From Microbulbifer sp. YPW16 (lineage in GTDB: Bacteria; Pseudomonadota; Gammaproteobacteria; Pseudomonadales; Cellvibrionaceae), in assembly GCF_021290385.1 (NCBI RefSeq), contig NZ_CP089928.1:434001-498000 (forward strand): a stretch of 64,000 nt of DNA, read 5' to 3'. The notes beneath the pieces were generated by a model, which was not told the origin of the DNA, did not search any database, and saw nothing but the letters and a program-made list of their open reading frames with translations. This document shows positions 1 through 9,017 of the stretch, in pieces (within the stretch, counting starts at the first letter, position 1; each line of letters starts with the position of its first letter). The position numbers were made by a program, and so were the translations under genes.

Positions 1-1221
1 CTGCTGGGTCCGCTTCTCGTCTGTACGGTATTTGCCATATCTACGCCAGCCGCAAGCAGCGAAACCTTCAAGCTGCTGTACCAGGCAGAAATCCAGCCCG
101 AATCGGGCCGCGCCCTGGTCGAAATCCGGCTAGAGGGTGAAAAGTTACCCCGCAAACTGGAACTGCATCTCAACCCTGAGCGCCACCAGGAACTGGAAAG
201 CGACGGTGACCTGGAGGTCAATGGTGACGAGGCGGTGTGGCACCCCAAGGGTAAATCTGCCAGCCTGCGCTACCAGTTCACAATCAACGAACAGAAGGGA
301 TCCGGCAGTTTTGATTCCCGCATTACTGACAAATGGTCAATCCTGCGCAGTGACAAGCTGATCCCGCCGATTTCCGCCACTATGGAGAGTGGCCTGCGGT
401 CCCGGGCCGAGCTGAAACTGGTACTGCCCGAGGACTGGTCGTCCGCCCTGCCCTACAAGGAAATTGCGGACGACCACTACCGTATCAAAGATCCTGGCCG
501 GCGCTTCAAGCGACCCAAGGGCTGGATGATCGTGGGCCGGATTGGCAGCCGGCAGGACATCATTGATGGCGTGGACACCACTGTCGCCGCCCCGCTGGGC
601 CAGAATGTGCGTCGCCAGGACACCCTGGCTTTCCTCAACTGGAACCTGCCTGAGCTCAAGAAGGTATTCCCGGAATTCCCGCAACACCTGCTGATCGTCA
701 GCGCTGACGATCCCATGTGGCGGGGTGGCCTGTCGGGCACCCGCTCACTCTTTATGCACTCCGACCGCCCATTGATCAGCGGGAACCGCACCAGCAGCAT
801 GATCCACGAACTGGTGCATGTGGCCACCGGAATCCGCGGCGACCACCAGAGTGACTGGATCGTGGAGGGCCTGGCCGAGTTCTACTCCCTGGAGATCCTG
901 CGGCGCACCGGGGGCATCAGTGAGCGCCGCTACCAGGGAGCAGTTGATGAACTGGAGGAATGGGGCAAGGAAGCCCCGACATTGCTGGTCAAGCGCTCGT
1001 CCGGGCCTGTCACCGCACGGGCGGTCGGTATCATGCGCCAGCTGGACCGTGAAATCCGCGCGGCCACCGATGGGAAAGCAAGCATTGACGACGTGGCCCG
1101 GGCACTGGCTGAAGACCGGGGCAAGGTAACCCTGGCCCGGTTCCGCAAGCTGGCCGAGGAAGCCGCCGGTCGACCGGTCAAGGCCCTGGACAAGGACAAC
1201 CTCCGCGACGCGGAACAGTGA
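1..1221 (+). CDS. secreted HExxH metalloprotease-like protein, 5' end missing
   Basis: The frame is open from base 1, so the gene starts upstream of the window. The first residues form a hydrophobic stretch ending in a signal-peptidase-like site (TPAASS), so the product is probably exported. A zinc motif HELVH is encoded at 805-819, and 15 residues later comes WIVEGLAEF, which resembles the WLNEGFA third-ligand segment of M1-type gluzincins. The spacing is a little shorter than in classical M1 enzymes, and no GxMEN exopeptidase motif is seen. I infer a small secreted gluzincin peptidase of unknown substrate. It ends with TGA just before a hairpin that faces the other strand. Confidence 0.7.
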   Translation: MLGPLLVCTVFAISTPAASSETFKLLYQAEIQPESGRALVEIRLEGEKLPRKLELHLNPERHQELESDGDLEVNGDEAVWHPKGKSASLRYQFTINEQKGSGSFDSRITDKWSILRSDKLIPPISATMESGLRSRAELKLVLPEDWSSALPYKEIADDHYRIKDPGRRFKRPKGWMIVGRIGSRQDIIDGVDTTVAAPLGQNVRRQDTLAFLNWNLPELKKVFPEFPQHLLIVSADDPMWRGGLSGTRSLFMHSDRPLISGNRTSSMIHELVHVATGIRGDHQSDWIVEGLAEFYSLEILRRTGGISERRYQGAVDELEEWGKEAPTLLVKRSSGPVTARAVGIMRQLDREIRAATDGKASIDDVARALAEDRGKVTLARFRKLAEEAAGRPVKALDKDNLRDAEQ

Positions 1222-1234
1222 GCAAATGACAGGC

Positions 1235-1276
1235 AAAAAAAAGCCCTGACGACGGGGGGGGGGAGAGCGTCAGGGC
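1235..1276 (-). terminator. rho-independent terminator facing the minus strand
   Basis: A 9-bp stem, GCCCTGACG at 1243-1251 with CGTCAGGGC at 1268-1276, closes a G-rich loop. On the minus strand it is followed by eight T (A-run 1235-1242). There is no T-run on the plus strand. No minus-strand gene is visible upstream of it. Confidence 0.6.
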
Positions 1277-1575
1277 CAAGACCATTAGGAGTGAAACTTG
1301 GAGGATTTCATCCTTGCTACACAGCGGACAGCTGCCGTATGGGGCGCGTCCTACCGGCATTACTGAGCACCTTGGGGGGGAATGTGCTAGCCAGTTAAAG
1401 CAAGTATTGGCGAAGTCGCCGGGATTGCCAGTACGGCCAGTAGAAAATCTTAGAACAATTGGTAATAGTTTGGAGCGCGTCCATAGAGAATGCGCTTAAA
1501 ACACGCCAGCAACCCACACGCCAGGTGCCGGGATGCGGATAGCGGATGAGCGGCCCCCCTCTCACGCAAGAACGC

Positions 1576-1603
1576 TTGACTAATCGCGCCCAATCCCTAG
1601 AAT
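1576..1603 (+). promoter_or_regulatory. sigma-70 promoter of the tRNA-Cys/tRNA-Leu unit
   Basis: A -35 TTGACT (1576-1581) and a -10 TAGAAT (1598-1603) are separated by 16 bp. A GC-rich discriminator (AGCGCC) follows, typical of stringently controlled stable-RNA promoters. A second TAGAAT at 1672-1677 lacks a clear -35. Confidence 0.6.
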
Positions 1604-1735
1604 AGCGCCTTCTTCGCACCCGTGCGGAGACGTAAGTATAAGAAAATGCTGGGATTTTTCGGCTCCATCCGGTAGAATCCAGCGCGTTTTCAAGCCCGCT
1701 GACGCGGACGCTCTTGATTCAAGAGCACACAATAT

Positions 1736-1809
1736 GGCTAGGTGGCAGAGTGGTTATGCAGCGGACTGCAACTCCGTGTACGCCGGTTCGATTCCGACCC
1801 TAGCCTCCA
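1736..1809 (+). tRNA. tRNA-Cys (GCA)
   Basis: The acceptor stem GGCTAGG (1736-1742) pairs with CCTAGCC (1799-1805). U73 is the discriminator expected for cysteine, and CCA is encoded. The anticodon loop CTGCAAC gives anticodon GCA, and the T-loop is GGTTCGATTCC. In Escherichia coli the cysT and leuZ tRNA genes follow pgsA; here they lie near pgsA but on the other strand. Confidence 0.97.
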
Positions 1810-1896
1810 TATTCCCCTCACCTGCCCGAATCGCGGCGGGTGATTCGCGAGAGCCCCTCTGCGGATAACCGCAATACCACCTGCTCTCGCAACCCT

Positions 1897-1983
1897 GCCC
1901 GGGTGGTGGAATCGGTAGACACAGGAGACTTAAAATCTCCCGGCCTTACGGCCGTGCCGGTTCAAGTCCGGCCCCGGGCACCA
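1897..1983 (+). tRNA. tRNA-Leu (TAA)
   Basis: The acceptor stem GCCCGGG (1897-1903) pairs with CCCGGGC (1973-1979), followed by A73 and an encoded CCA. The anticodon loop CTTAAAA gives anticodon TAA. A long variable arm is present, as expected for a class II tRNA of 87 nt. It is probably co-transcribed with tRNA-Cys. Confidence 0.97.
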
Positions 1984-2394
1984 ATCCCTGCGTCCACTCC
2001 TGCGCGACCAACGCCACTATTCCCCGACCCGATCCAGGCCCTGTATTCAAGCCAGCCCACAAGAAACAAAAGCCCAGGTTTAGCCCGTTAACTTCCACGC
2101 CCCAATCGGCACCAGGCTGATGACGCTGCGCGGGCAACTTACCTGGTACCATCTTCAAAGATTGGGGTTTCGAATCCAGACTCAATGCGCGCCATTAACG
2201 AATGCGCATCCTACCATCTCCACTTCCTGATCAAACTTTATTGTTATTTGGTCAAATAATATTTACTCGCACCCGAGCGACCGTTTAGATAGGTACAAGC
2301 GCCACTGCGCTGTTTTAAGCGACTTCTCAGGAGTTCGCGGTAGGGAAGCCGCCACCAAAATAAAGTTCGAATAAGCATTGAAGGAAGGAACCCT
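1984..2394. other. intergenic region with a tRNA-like remnant
   Basis: No gene is supported here. Around 2155-2196 a T-arm-like stretch (GGGGTTTCGAATCC) is followed by a CCA-like end, but no acceptor or anticodon arm can be built. It may be a degraded tRNA 3' end or chance. The final 30 bp carry the ribosome binding site of the subtilase gene. Confidence 0.35.
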
Positions 2395-3726
2395 ATGTTA
2401 CGCAAGCAATTTATCGCGCTCGCCTCGACGCTGGCGATGGGCATAATCGCCTCGCCGGCGGCCCTCTCAGAATCGTGGGTAGTGGTCGCCCATGGCAACG
2501 ACGTAAAACAGCAGACACTCGACGAGATAGCCGCAGCAGGCGGCACCGTAACCCGCCACATGCCGCAAATCGGTGTGCTCAAGGTCGAGGCCGGCAGCAA
2601 TTTTGGCGAAATTGCCCGCACAATTTCCGGGGTAAAGCACCTGAGTGCCGACAACACCTTCCAGTTCTATGAGCCGGTAACTTTCGATGGCCCTACCCTG
2701 GACTACGCCGGCAACCCGCCCAGCAGCGGCGATGATGATTTCTTTTTTGACCTGCAGTGGGGACACGACGCAGTCAATGCACCCGAGGCCTGGAATGCAG
2801 GCTTTACCGGCCGGGGTGTGCGCGTCGCCGTGATCGATGGCGGCTTTGATATGGACCACCCGGACCTCGCACCGAATATCGACTACAACGCTAGTGCCGA
2901 TTTCACCGGCGAGGGCATCGGCTACAGCTTTGATGACGCCTTCAGTCACGGCACCCATGTGGCGGGTACCGTCGCCGCGGCCGACAATGCCTTCGGTACA
3001 ATCGGTGTCGCCCCCGAAGCCACGCTGATCCTGCTGAAAGCCCTGGGCGATGCAGGCACCGGTTCGTTTGCCGATGTGGCCGCGGCCATCGTGCATGCTG
3101 CAGACGTCGATGCGGACGTGATCAATATGAGCCTCGGGGCGTCCTTCCCAGCCAGTGATGAGGGTGCTGCGGCGCTGAAGGTAATGATGTCCAGGGCCAC
3201 GAATTACGCCCATCACGCCGGGGTAACCATCATCACTTCGGCCGGCAACGATGCGCGCGACGGCGACAAGGATACCAACGTGGTTACCCTGCCCGCCGAT
3301 TCGCCCCACGCAATCTCCATCTCCGCCACCGGCCCCAAGGGATGGGCAGCCGGCGAGGAAAACCTTAACCAGCTGGCAGTCTACTCAAACTACGGCCAGT
3401 CGCTGATCGACTTTGCCGCACCGGGTGGCGACTACGAGTACTACTTTACCAACCCGGAGCCGGCCTGTGCGGTTGCCGGTTTAGTGCGCTCCTGCGGAGT
3501 GTTTGATTTCGTATTCAGCACCGGCAACGGAGGCTGGTACTGGTCCGTGGGCACCAGCATGGCCTCTCCGCATGCCGCCGGCGTTGCCGCCCTGATGATC
3601 GAAGCGAATGGTGGCTCTATGCATCCGGCCCAGGTAGTGGCAGACATGGCCCAGCAGGCGCTGGACCTGGGCAAGCCTGGCAATGATGACGATTTCGGTG
3701 GCGGGATGCTGCAGGCACCGCACTAA
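2395..3726 (+). CDS. secreted S8 family serine peptidase (subtilase)
   Basis: This 443-residue protein has a signal peptide (about residues 1-25, ending ASPAALS), then an inhibitor-I9-like prodomain (about 27-92), then the subtilisin domain. The catalytic triad is visible: Asp148 in AVIDGG, His185 in SHGTHVAG and Ser388 in GTSMASPHAAG. The oxyanion residue is Asn285 in SAGND. Two cysteines near 358-367 may form a disulfide. The start is set by an AGGAAGGAA ribosome binding site just upstream. A strong terminator follows. It probably acts extracellularly after autocleavage; the substrate is unknown. It separates the tRNA genes from pgsA. Confidence 0.93.
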   Translation: MLRKQFIALASTLAMGIIASPAALSESWVVVAHGNDVKQQTLDEIAAAGGTVTRHMPQIGVLKVEAGSNFGEIARTISGVKHLSADNTFQFYEPVTFDGPTLDYAGNPPSSGDDDFFFDLQWGHDAVNAPEAWNAGFTGRGVRVAVIDGGFDMDHPDLAPNIDYNASADFTGEGIGYSFDDAFSHGTHVAGTVAAADNAFGTIGVAPEATLILLKALGDAGTGSFADVAAAIVHAADVDADVINMSLGASFPASDEGAAALKVMMSRATNYAHHAGVTIITSAGNDARDGDKDTNVVTLPADSPHAISISATGPKGWAAGEENLNQLAVYSNYGQSLIDFAAPGGDYEYYFTNPEPACAVAGLVRSCGVFDFVFSTGNGGWYWSVGTSMASPHAAGVAALMIEANGGSMHPAQVVADMAQQALDLGKPGNDDDFGGGMLQAPH

Positions 3727-3747
3727 ACCATCACCGGCAGTTGCAAC

Positions 3748-3781
3748 AAAAAAGGCCCGTACCAACGGTACGGGCCTTTTT
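3748..3781. terminator. bidirectional rho-independent terminator
   Basis: The stem GGCCCGTACC (3754-3763) pairs with GGTACGGGCC (3767-3776). An A-run lies on the left and a T-run on the right. It can stop transcripts of the subtilase gene (plus) and of the uvrY-uvrC-pgsA unit (minus), which converge here. Confidence 0.9.
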
Positions 3782-3811
3782 CGTGCTGGATTTTTTCATT
3801 ACATCCTGCGG

Positions 3812-4393
3812 CTATTCGCCAGCACTTTCATCCTTGCTCTCACCACTATCCATCAATGCCGGCCAGGCGGCGCGCAGGTAGATGAACATCGACCAGAGCG
3901 TAAGCGCAGCGGCGGTGTACAGGAGGATGTAGCCGATCGTCTCCATCACCGGGTATTCCCGCACGTCAAATGCCAGCAATACGATGATTGCAGCCATCTG
4001 TGCCGTGGTTTTTACCTTACCAATAAAGGAGACCGCAACGCTGCTGCGCAGGCCCAGCCCCGCCATCCACTCTCGCAGTGCCGACACCGCGATCTCGCGA
4101 CCGATAATCACGGCTGCCGCAATAGTAAACCAGGCATTCTGGTGCAGGCCCACCAGGAGGACCAGCGCGGTCGCCACCATGAGCTTGTCCGCCACCGGGT
4201 CCAGGAAGGCCCCAAATGGCGTGCTCTGGTTCATCTTGCGGGCGATATAGCCATCCAGCCAGTCAGTGATGGCGGCGAGGGAAAAAATAACGGCGGAGGC
4301 CAGGTAGCTCCACTTGTACGGCAGAAAGAATACCAGTACCAGGACTGGTATCAGTGCGACTCGAAAGAGCGTCAGTTGATTGGCGAGTGTCAT
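3812..4393 (-). CDS. pgsA: CDP-diacylglycerol--glycerol-3-phosphate 3-phosphatidyltransferase
   Basis: This 193-residue inner-membrane enzyme makes phosphatidylglycerol phosphate from CDP-diacylglycerol and glycerol-3-phosphate, the committed step to phosphatidylglycerol and cardiolipin. The CDP-alcohol phosphotransferase signature is complete: DG-x2-AR-x8-G-x3-D-x3-D, within [11 protein letters not shown] and [10 protein letters not shown]. Several hydrophobic segments are evident, and the length is normal for PgsA. It follows uvrC on the same strand, 98 bp downstream, the order conserved in many gammaproteobacteria. Confidence 0.96.
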   Translation of the reverse strand: MTLANQLTLFRVALIPVLVLVFFLPYKWSYLASAVIFSLAAITDWLDGYIARKMNQSTPFGAFLDPVADKLMVATALVLLVGLHQNAWFTIAAAVIIGREIAVSALREWMAGLGLRSSVAVSFIGKVKTTAQMAAIIVLLAFDVREYPVMETIGYILLYTAAALTLWSMFIYLRAAWPALMDSGESKDESAGE

Positions 4394-4491
4394 GCTTTTC
4401 CCTGTACTTACGGTGCGGGTACGTTACCAAGTCGCCACTGAAAAAGAAACTTTAAGCGCCCCGCAGTCACGTGCCGACAACAAACGGAACC

Positions 4492-6351
4492 TCAATGGCT
4501 GTGCAACGCCGAGTATATATCCTCTGCCAGCTTACGGCTCACCCCTTCAACCGCGGCGATTTCCTGTACGGTTGCGCGCCGGATTTCCTGCAGGCCGCCA
4601 AAGTGACGCAGCAGGGCACGCCGCCGGGCCGGGCCGACGCCGGCAATGCCCTCAAGGGGGGACTCGCGGCGCTTCTTGTCGCGCCTCTGCCGGTGCCCGG
4701 TAATGGCAAAGCGATGCGCCTCATCCCGTACCTGCTGGATCAGGTGCAGCGCTGGCGAATCGGCCGCAAGCACCAGCTCGCGACCGCCCGCAACCACGTA
4801 TAAGGTTTCAAAGCCCGCCTTGCGGGTGGTGCCCTTGGCCACGCCGACAATCTGCACGCCGACGACACCCAGGGCATTCAGTGTATCCACGGCCTGTCGC
4901 ACCTGGCCCTTGCCGCCGTCGATCAGGAGGATATTCGGGAACTTGCCCTCCCCGCTCGACAGTCGTGTGTAGCGCCGCTTGAGTGCCTGGGCCATGGCCG
5001 CATAATCATCACCGGCCTGGATGTCGTCGATATTGAAGCGGCGATAGTCAGACTTCACCGCCCCGCCGGTGTCGAATACAACACACGAGGCCACAGTGGC
5101 TTCGCCACTGGAATGACTGATATCAAAGCACTCCAGGCGCTCCGGTAGCTGCTCCAGTTCCAGCACCTCCTGCAACGCCTCAAACCGGCTTTGCAGCTTC
5201 TGCTGGGCCGCGGTACGGCTGCCGAGGTTCTGCGCCGCAGCCTGTTGCGCCATGGTGACCCAGGTAGCGCGGTTGCCGCGTAATTTATGGGAGATGGTAA
5301 CCTCGCGACCAGCCTGCTGGCCCAGAGCCTCCTGCAGCGCTTCCCGGTCCTCCATGTCCTCGGAGGTGAGAATCTCGCGCGGCACCTCCCGCTGGCTGCC
5401 GAGGTAAAACTGGGGAATAAAGGCCGACAACAATTCACTGCTATCGAGACCGAGCCGTTCGGCCGGGAAGAAGCTGCGGCTGCCGAGGATACGCCCCTGG
5501 CGGATAAACAACACATGCACACAGCAGGCACCACCCTCAGTGGCCACACCCATGACATCGGCGTTGCCAGTGGAGCGCTCGGCCACCTGGTCGGCCTGGA
5601 GGCGGCGCAGGTCTGCAATCTGGTCGCGCAACCGGGCAGCCCGTTCAAACTCGAGCTCGCGCGAGGCCGTATCCATCTGGTCGGCCAGCTCGCGCAGGAT
5701 GGTGTCGCTCTTGCCCGCCAGGAACATCTCCGCGTGGCGCACGTCAGCTCGATAGTCCTCCTCGCTGATAAAGTTCACGCAAGGGGCTGTGCAGCGCGCG
5801 ATCTGGTACTGCAGGCAGGGCCGCGAACGGTTGCGGAAAACACTGTCCTCGCAGGAGCGGATACGAAAGGTCTTCTGCAGGAAGTTGAGGCTGTCCCGTA
5901 CCGATGAGGCATTCGGGTAGGGACCGAAATACTGCCCCTTTTTCCGTTTGGCGCCGCGATGGAAAGCAATCCTGGGGAAGGTATCGGCACTGGAGAGAAA
6001 GATATAGGGATAACCCTTGTCATCCTTCAGCATCACATTGTAGGGCGGATGCTGCGACTTGATCAGGCTCTGTTCCAGCACCAGGGCCTCAGTCTCGCTG
6101 CGGGTGACAGTAATTTCTATGCTGTTGATGCGCTGGACCAGGGCCATGGTCTTGGCCGTCAGGCCCGAAGCACGGAAATAGCTGGACAGCCGGCTGCGGA
6201 GGTTCTTGGCCTTGCCGACGTACAGGATACGCCCCTCCGCGTCGAACATCTGGTAGACGCCAGGCTTACGGGTAACGGATTGCAGGAAACGCTTGCTGTC
6301 GAAGGGATGAACAGTGCTCGAAGCGTCACTATCTGTCATGGATTTCGCCAA
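4492..6351 (-). CDS. uvrC: excinuclease ABC subunit C
   Basis: UvrC makes the dual incisions around bulky DNA lesions in complex with UvrB in nucleotide excision repair. The 619-residue protein shows the GIY-YIG domain (KPGVYQMFD ... ILYVGKAKNL, about 30-60) for the 3' cut. Next come a UVR motif for UvrB binding (about 210-240) and the RNase H-like domain with DISHSSGEATVAS for the 5' cut. Helix-hairpin-helix repeats lie at the C-terminus (about 560-615). The length is normal. It lies between uvrY and pgsA, the classical arrangement. No LexA box was seen in the short upstream gap. Confidence 0.97.
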   Translation of the reverse strand: MAKSMTDSDASSTVHPFDSKRFLQSVTRKPGVYQMFDAEGRILYVGKAKNLRSRLSSYFRASGLTAKTMALVQRINSIEITVTRSETEALVLEQSLIKSQHPPYNVMLKDDKGYPYIFLSSADTFPRIAFHRGAKRKKGQYFGPYPNASSVRDSLNFLQKTFRIRSCEDSVFRNRSRPCLQYQIARCTAPCVNFISEEDYRADVRHAEMFLAGKSDTILRELADQMDTASRELEFERAARLRDQIADLRRLQADQVAERSTGNADVMGVATEGGACCVHVLFIRQGRILGSRSFFPAERLGLDSSELLSAFIPQFYLGSQREVPREILTSEDMEDREALQEALGQQAGREVTISHKLRGNRATWVTMAQQAAAQNLGSRTAAQQKLQSRFEALQEVLELEQLPERLECFDISHSSGEATVASCVVFDTGGAVKSDYRRFNIDDIQAGDDYAAMAQALKRRYTRLSSGEGKFPNILLIDGGKGQVRQAVDTLNALGVVGVQIVGVAKGTTRKAGFETLYVVAGGRELVLAADSPALHLIQQVRDEAHRFAITGHRQRRDKKRRESPLEGIAGVGPARRRALLRHFGGLQEIRRATVQEIAAVEGVSRKLAEDIYSALHSH

Positions 6352-6396
6352 TTACTGCTGAGCGGAATACAAAGTGAGCCAATTCCCCCGGGGAAT

Positions 6397-7050
6397 TCAG
6401 AGCACTGCTTCGGGATCCAGGACCTGGTACTTGACCGCCAGCAGTGTCAACTCGACGTCACTGTGGATACCGAGCTTATCGAAAATACGGTAGCGATAGC
6501 TGTTCACTGTCTTCGGGCTGACAGCAAGTGTCGCCGCGATATCAGCCACCTTGCTGCCATTCACGATCATGGTGGCAGTCTGCAGCTCGCGCTCGGAAAG
6601 GTCGTCAAACGGAGAGGACTTGCTGGAATTGCCATTCACCTTCCGCAGTGCCATTTTCATGGCAACCGAGCTGCTGAGGTAGACGTTGCCGGAGTGGACT
6701 GTCCGAATGGCCTTGACCATCTCTTCCAGGTCGGCGCCCTTGGTGACATAACCCAGCGCACCGGCCTGCATCAGCCGATCCGGGAACATTTCGTCATCCA
6801 GGGCACTGACTGCCACAACACGGGATTCCGGGCAGCGCAGCAGCAGTTTACGGGTGGCCTCCATCCCTCCCATGCCCGGCATCTTGACATCCATCAGGAT
6901 GACATCCACCGGCTGCTGGCGAACAAAAGCGAGTGCGTCCTCGCCACTGCTGGCCTGGCCGACGACTTCAATATCAGAGACGTCACCGAGCATGCGCGAG
7001 ATTCCCATGCGCACCAGATCGTGATCGTCAACCACTAAGACTTTGATCAA
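6397..7050 (-). CDS. uvrY: UvrY/GacA-type response regulator
   Basis: This 217-residue regulator has a receiver domain with acidic residues Asp8 and Asp9, phospho-acceptor Asp54 (ILMDVKMPG) and Lys104. A LuxR-type helix-turn-helix lies at about 150-195 (LSERELQTATMIVNG, AVSPKTVNSYRYRIF). Adjacency to uvrC identifies the GacA/UvrY orthologue. By homology it answers to a BarA/GacS kinase and activates Csr/Rsm small RNAs; the kinase is not in this window. It leads the uvrY-uvrC-pgsA unit. Confidence 0.94.
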   Translation of the reverse strand: MIKVLVVDDHDLVRMGISRMLGDVSDIEVVGQASSGEDALAFVRQQPVDVILMDVKMPGMGGMEATRKLLLRCPESRVVAVSALDDEMFPDRLMQAGALGYVTKGADLEEMVKAIRTVHSGNVYLSSSVAMKMALRKVNGNSSKSSPFDDLSERELQTATMIVNGSKVADIAATLAVSPKTVNSYRYRIFDKLGIHSDVELTLLAVKYQVLDPEAVL

Positions 7051-7336
7051 TTTAGCCCCAACTACGGATTATGCAGGTTCCGAACCTTCCCTTGTCCGGG
7101 CTTGCATTCTTTTTTACAGATTTTTATACCCGGCCGACATCACCGCCGGGCGAATCCACAGAGCCTGCAGTCAAAATACCAGACAAATCACCGGGTGCAA
7201 AGATACCTACATCACGCAGTGGGAGCGACAGTCATGTCCGCTGCTAACCAATCTGTCCCAATATAACCAAATGACATGAAAGGTCGTCCCACAGAGCCGT
7301 TCTTCGTGTCGGCGCCCCCGAAAGACGACGGCAGGC

Positions 7337-7972
7337 TTAGCCGGGAAAGGTACGGAAGGTCAGGCTGACGCGCTGCGCCAGGGCCCTGCGGGACTTGGCC
7401 ACCTGGTGCAACCAGTGCCCCTGGACCGCGCCGGAGGTCAACAACAACGTCCCCTGCCCCAGCTCCAGGCTGGTGCGCCCGCCTCCATCACGCCGCTTGA
7501 ATGCCAGCCGCCGGGGCGCCCCCAGGCTGAGGGTGGCGATTACCGGGTGCGGTCCCAGCTCGCGTTCGTCATCAGCGTGCCAGCCCATGCTGTCGGATCC
7601 GCCACGATAATGGTTGGCCAGCACCGAATTGAAATGGAAACCGCAGGACTCCAGCCGGGTGCGAACCCGCACCAGTGGCCCGATCCAGGCCTGCGCCACC
7701 TGCTCCAGGCCCGACCAGCGGTAAGTGATACCCGGGTCGGCGACGAACGCGTGGCGCCGGGGGATCGGGTGACTGCGGCCGAACATGCGTATCTCGGGTT
7801 GGTCCCACTGCAACTGGCCGAGGCAGGCATGCATCAGGGCGGACTCCTCAGCGGGACCCAGCCAGTGCGGGATCAGCAGGCCGCTGCCGGGCTCCAGGTG
7901 GACCCACTCCGCGTCCGCCCAGCTGGCGGCCAGCTTACCGGCCGTTGCCCGGAAGGCATCTTCGTCCAGCAT
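7337..7972 (-). CDS. alkB: AlkB-family 2-oxoglutarate/Fe(II) dioxygenase
   Basis: This 211-residue protein belongs to the AlkB family of oxidative nucleic-acid demethylases. The iron ligands are His132 and Asp134 (MGWHADDE) and probably His189 (HWLHQVAK). The 2-oxoglutarate-binding arginines lie in RVSLTFR at about 201-207. NHYRGGSDSMG resembles the substrate-lid motif of ABH2/ABH3-like members, so repair of alkylated DNA is the likely role. It starts 27 bp after murB on the same strand and may be read through from it. Confidence 0.9.
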   Translation of the reverse strand: MLDEDAFRATAGKLAASWADAEWVHLEPGSGLLIPHWLGPAEESALMHACLGQLQWDQPEIRMFGRSHPIPRRHAFVADPGITYRWSGLEQVAQAWIGPLVRVRTRLESCGFHFNSVLANHYRGGSDSMGWHADDERELGPHPVIATLSLGAPRRLAFKRRDGGGRTSLELGQGTLLLTSGAVQGHWLHQVAKSRRALAQRVSLTFRTFPG

Positions 7973-7999
7973 CTGCCAGGCCTCCGCAGTCGCTACCGG

Positions 8000-9016
8000 T
8001 CAGGGATAGAACCGGGGTTCAGGCTCGAGCTCCACACCGTACTTTGCGTGAATATCGGCGGCGATCTCCTGTGCCAACCCGGTCACTTCGGCCCCTGCGC
8101 CGTGGCCCGGGTTCACCAGCACCAGTGCCTGTCGCTCGTGCACGCCCACTGCACCCTGCCTCTTACCCCGCCAGCCGGCACGATCAATCAGCCACCCTGC
8201 CGCCAACTTCCAGCGTTCACCCACCTCGTAGGCGACCAGGTCGGGATGCGCCTTTTTAAGTTCGCGGTAGAGGTCGCCGTCGATAATGGGATTCTTGAAA
8301 AAGCTGCCGGCATTGGGGATCTGTGCCGGGTCGGGCAGCTTGCTGTTGCGTACAGCGATAACGGCCTCCGCTACAGCGCGCGGCGTCAGGCCGCTGCTAT
8401 CAATCTGTTGCTCACGGAAATACTGTTGCAGGGCCGGGTAATCAACCCGCGGATGCCACTCACCGTGGAGCTCCAGGCTTACGCTGGTAATGATGTACTG
8501 GTCTCGTGCCCTGCCCTTGAAGACACTGTCACGGTAACCGAACTCGCAGTCTGAGACGGAAAAACTGTGTATTTCGCCAGTGGCGATATGCAGCGCCTCG
8601 AGGCTGCTGAAGCTATCCCGCAACTCTACGCCGTATGCGCCAATATTCTGGATCGGCGCGGCACCAATCCGGCCGGGAATAAGGGCCAGGTTTTCCAGCC
8701 CGCCCAAACCACGGTCCACAGTTGCCATTACCAGCTGGTGCCAGTTTTCCCCGGCCCCTGCCGTCACCAGGGTGCGCTCGCCCTGCTCGCGGACTTCCAG
8801 GCCCGGATTGTCCAGGTGAATCACCAGCCCGGGGAAATTGCCCGTCAACACGATATTGCTGCCGCCACCAAGCGGCAGGATCGGGAGTCTTTTCCGGCGC
8901 GCGAACTCCAGAGCCTCACGCAGCTGGTCAAGGTTCTCCACCTGCGCGAAGTGTGCTGCCCGGGCAGCAATAGCCAGGGTGTTATAGGGCTGCAGGTCTA
9001 CATCGGCCTGGATCAT
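8000..9016 (-). CDS. murB: UDP-N-acetylenolpyruvoylglucosamine reductase
   Basis: MurB reduces UDP-GlcNAc-enolpyruvate to UDP-MurNAc with NADPH and FAD in cytoplasmic peptidoglycan synthesis. The 338-residue form shows the FAD-binding loop LPLGGGSNIVL, the segment IPGRIGAAPIQNIGAYGVEL and the active-site motif AGSFFKNP. The C-terminus PEPRFYP is also typical. I chose the ATG at 9016, 1 bp from the kdsB stop, because the product MIQADVDLQPYNTL matches type I MurB in length. A longer open frame to 9304 would overlap kdsB deeply. Confidence 0.95.
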   Translation of the reverse strand: MIQADVDLQPYNTLAIAARAAHFAQVENLDQLREALEFARRKRLPILPLGGGSNIVLTGNFPGLVIHLDNPGLEVREQGERTLVTAGAGENWHQLVMATVDRGLGGLENLALIPGRIGAAPIQNIGAYGVELRDSFSSLEALHIATGEIHSFSVSDCEFGYRDSVFKGRARDQYIITSVSLELHGEWHPRVDYPALQQYFREQQIDSSGLTPRAVAEAVIAVRNSKLPDPAQIPNAGSFFKNPIIDGDLYRELKKAHPDLVAYEVGERWKLAAGWLIDRAGWRGKRQGAVGVHERQALVLVNPGHGAGAEVTGLAQEIAADIHAKYGVELEPEPRFYP

Positions 9017-9017
9017 G

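Larger units (their letters stand above)
1222..1735. other. intergenic region without a protein gene
   Basis: No convincing coding region lies here. It holds a terminator that faces the minus strand (1235-1276), a G-rich tract, and the promoter of the tRNA genes (1576-1603). A short palindrome (CTCTTG-N3-CAAGAG) precedes tRNA-Cys. The minus-strand terminator without an upstream gene leaves room for a small RNA. Confidence 0.5.

Noticed and set aside
2105..2200. Third tRNA gene
   Set aside because: A T-arm-like stretch and CCA are seen, but no acceptor, D or anticodon stem can be paired.
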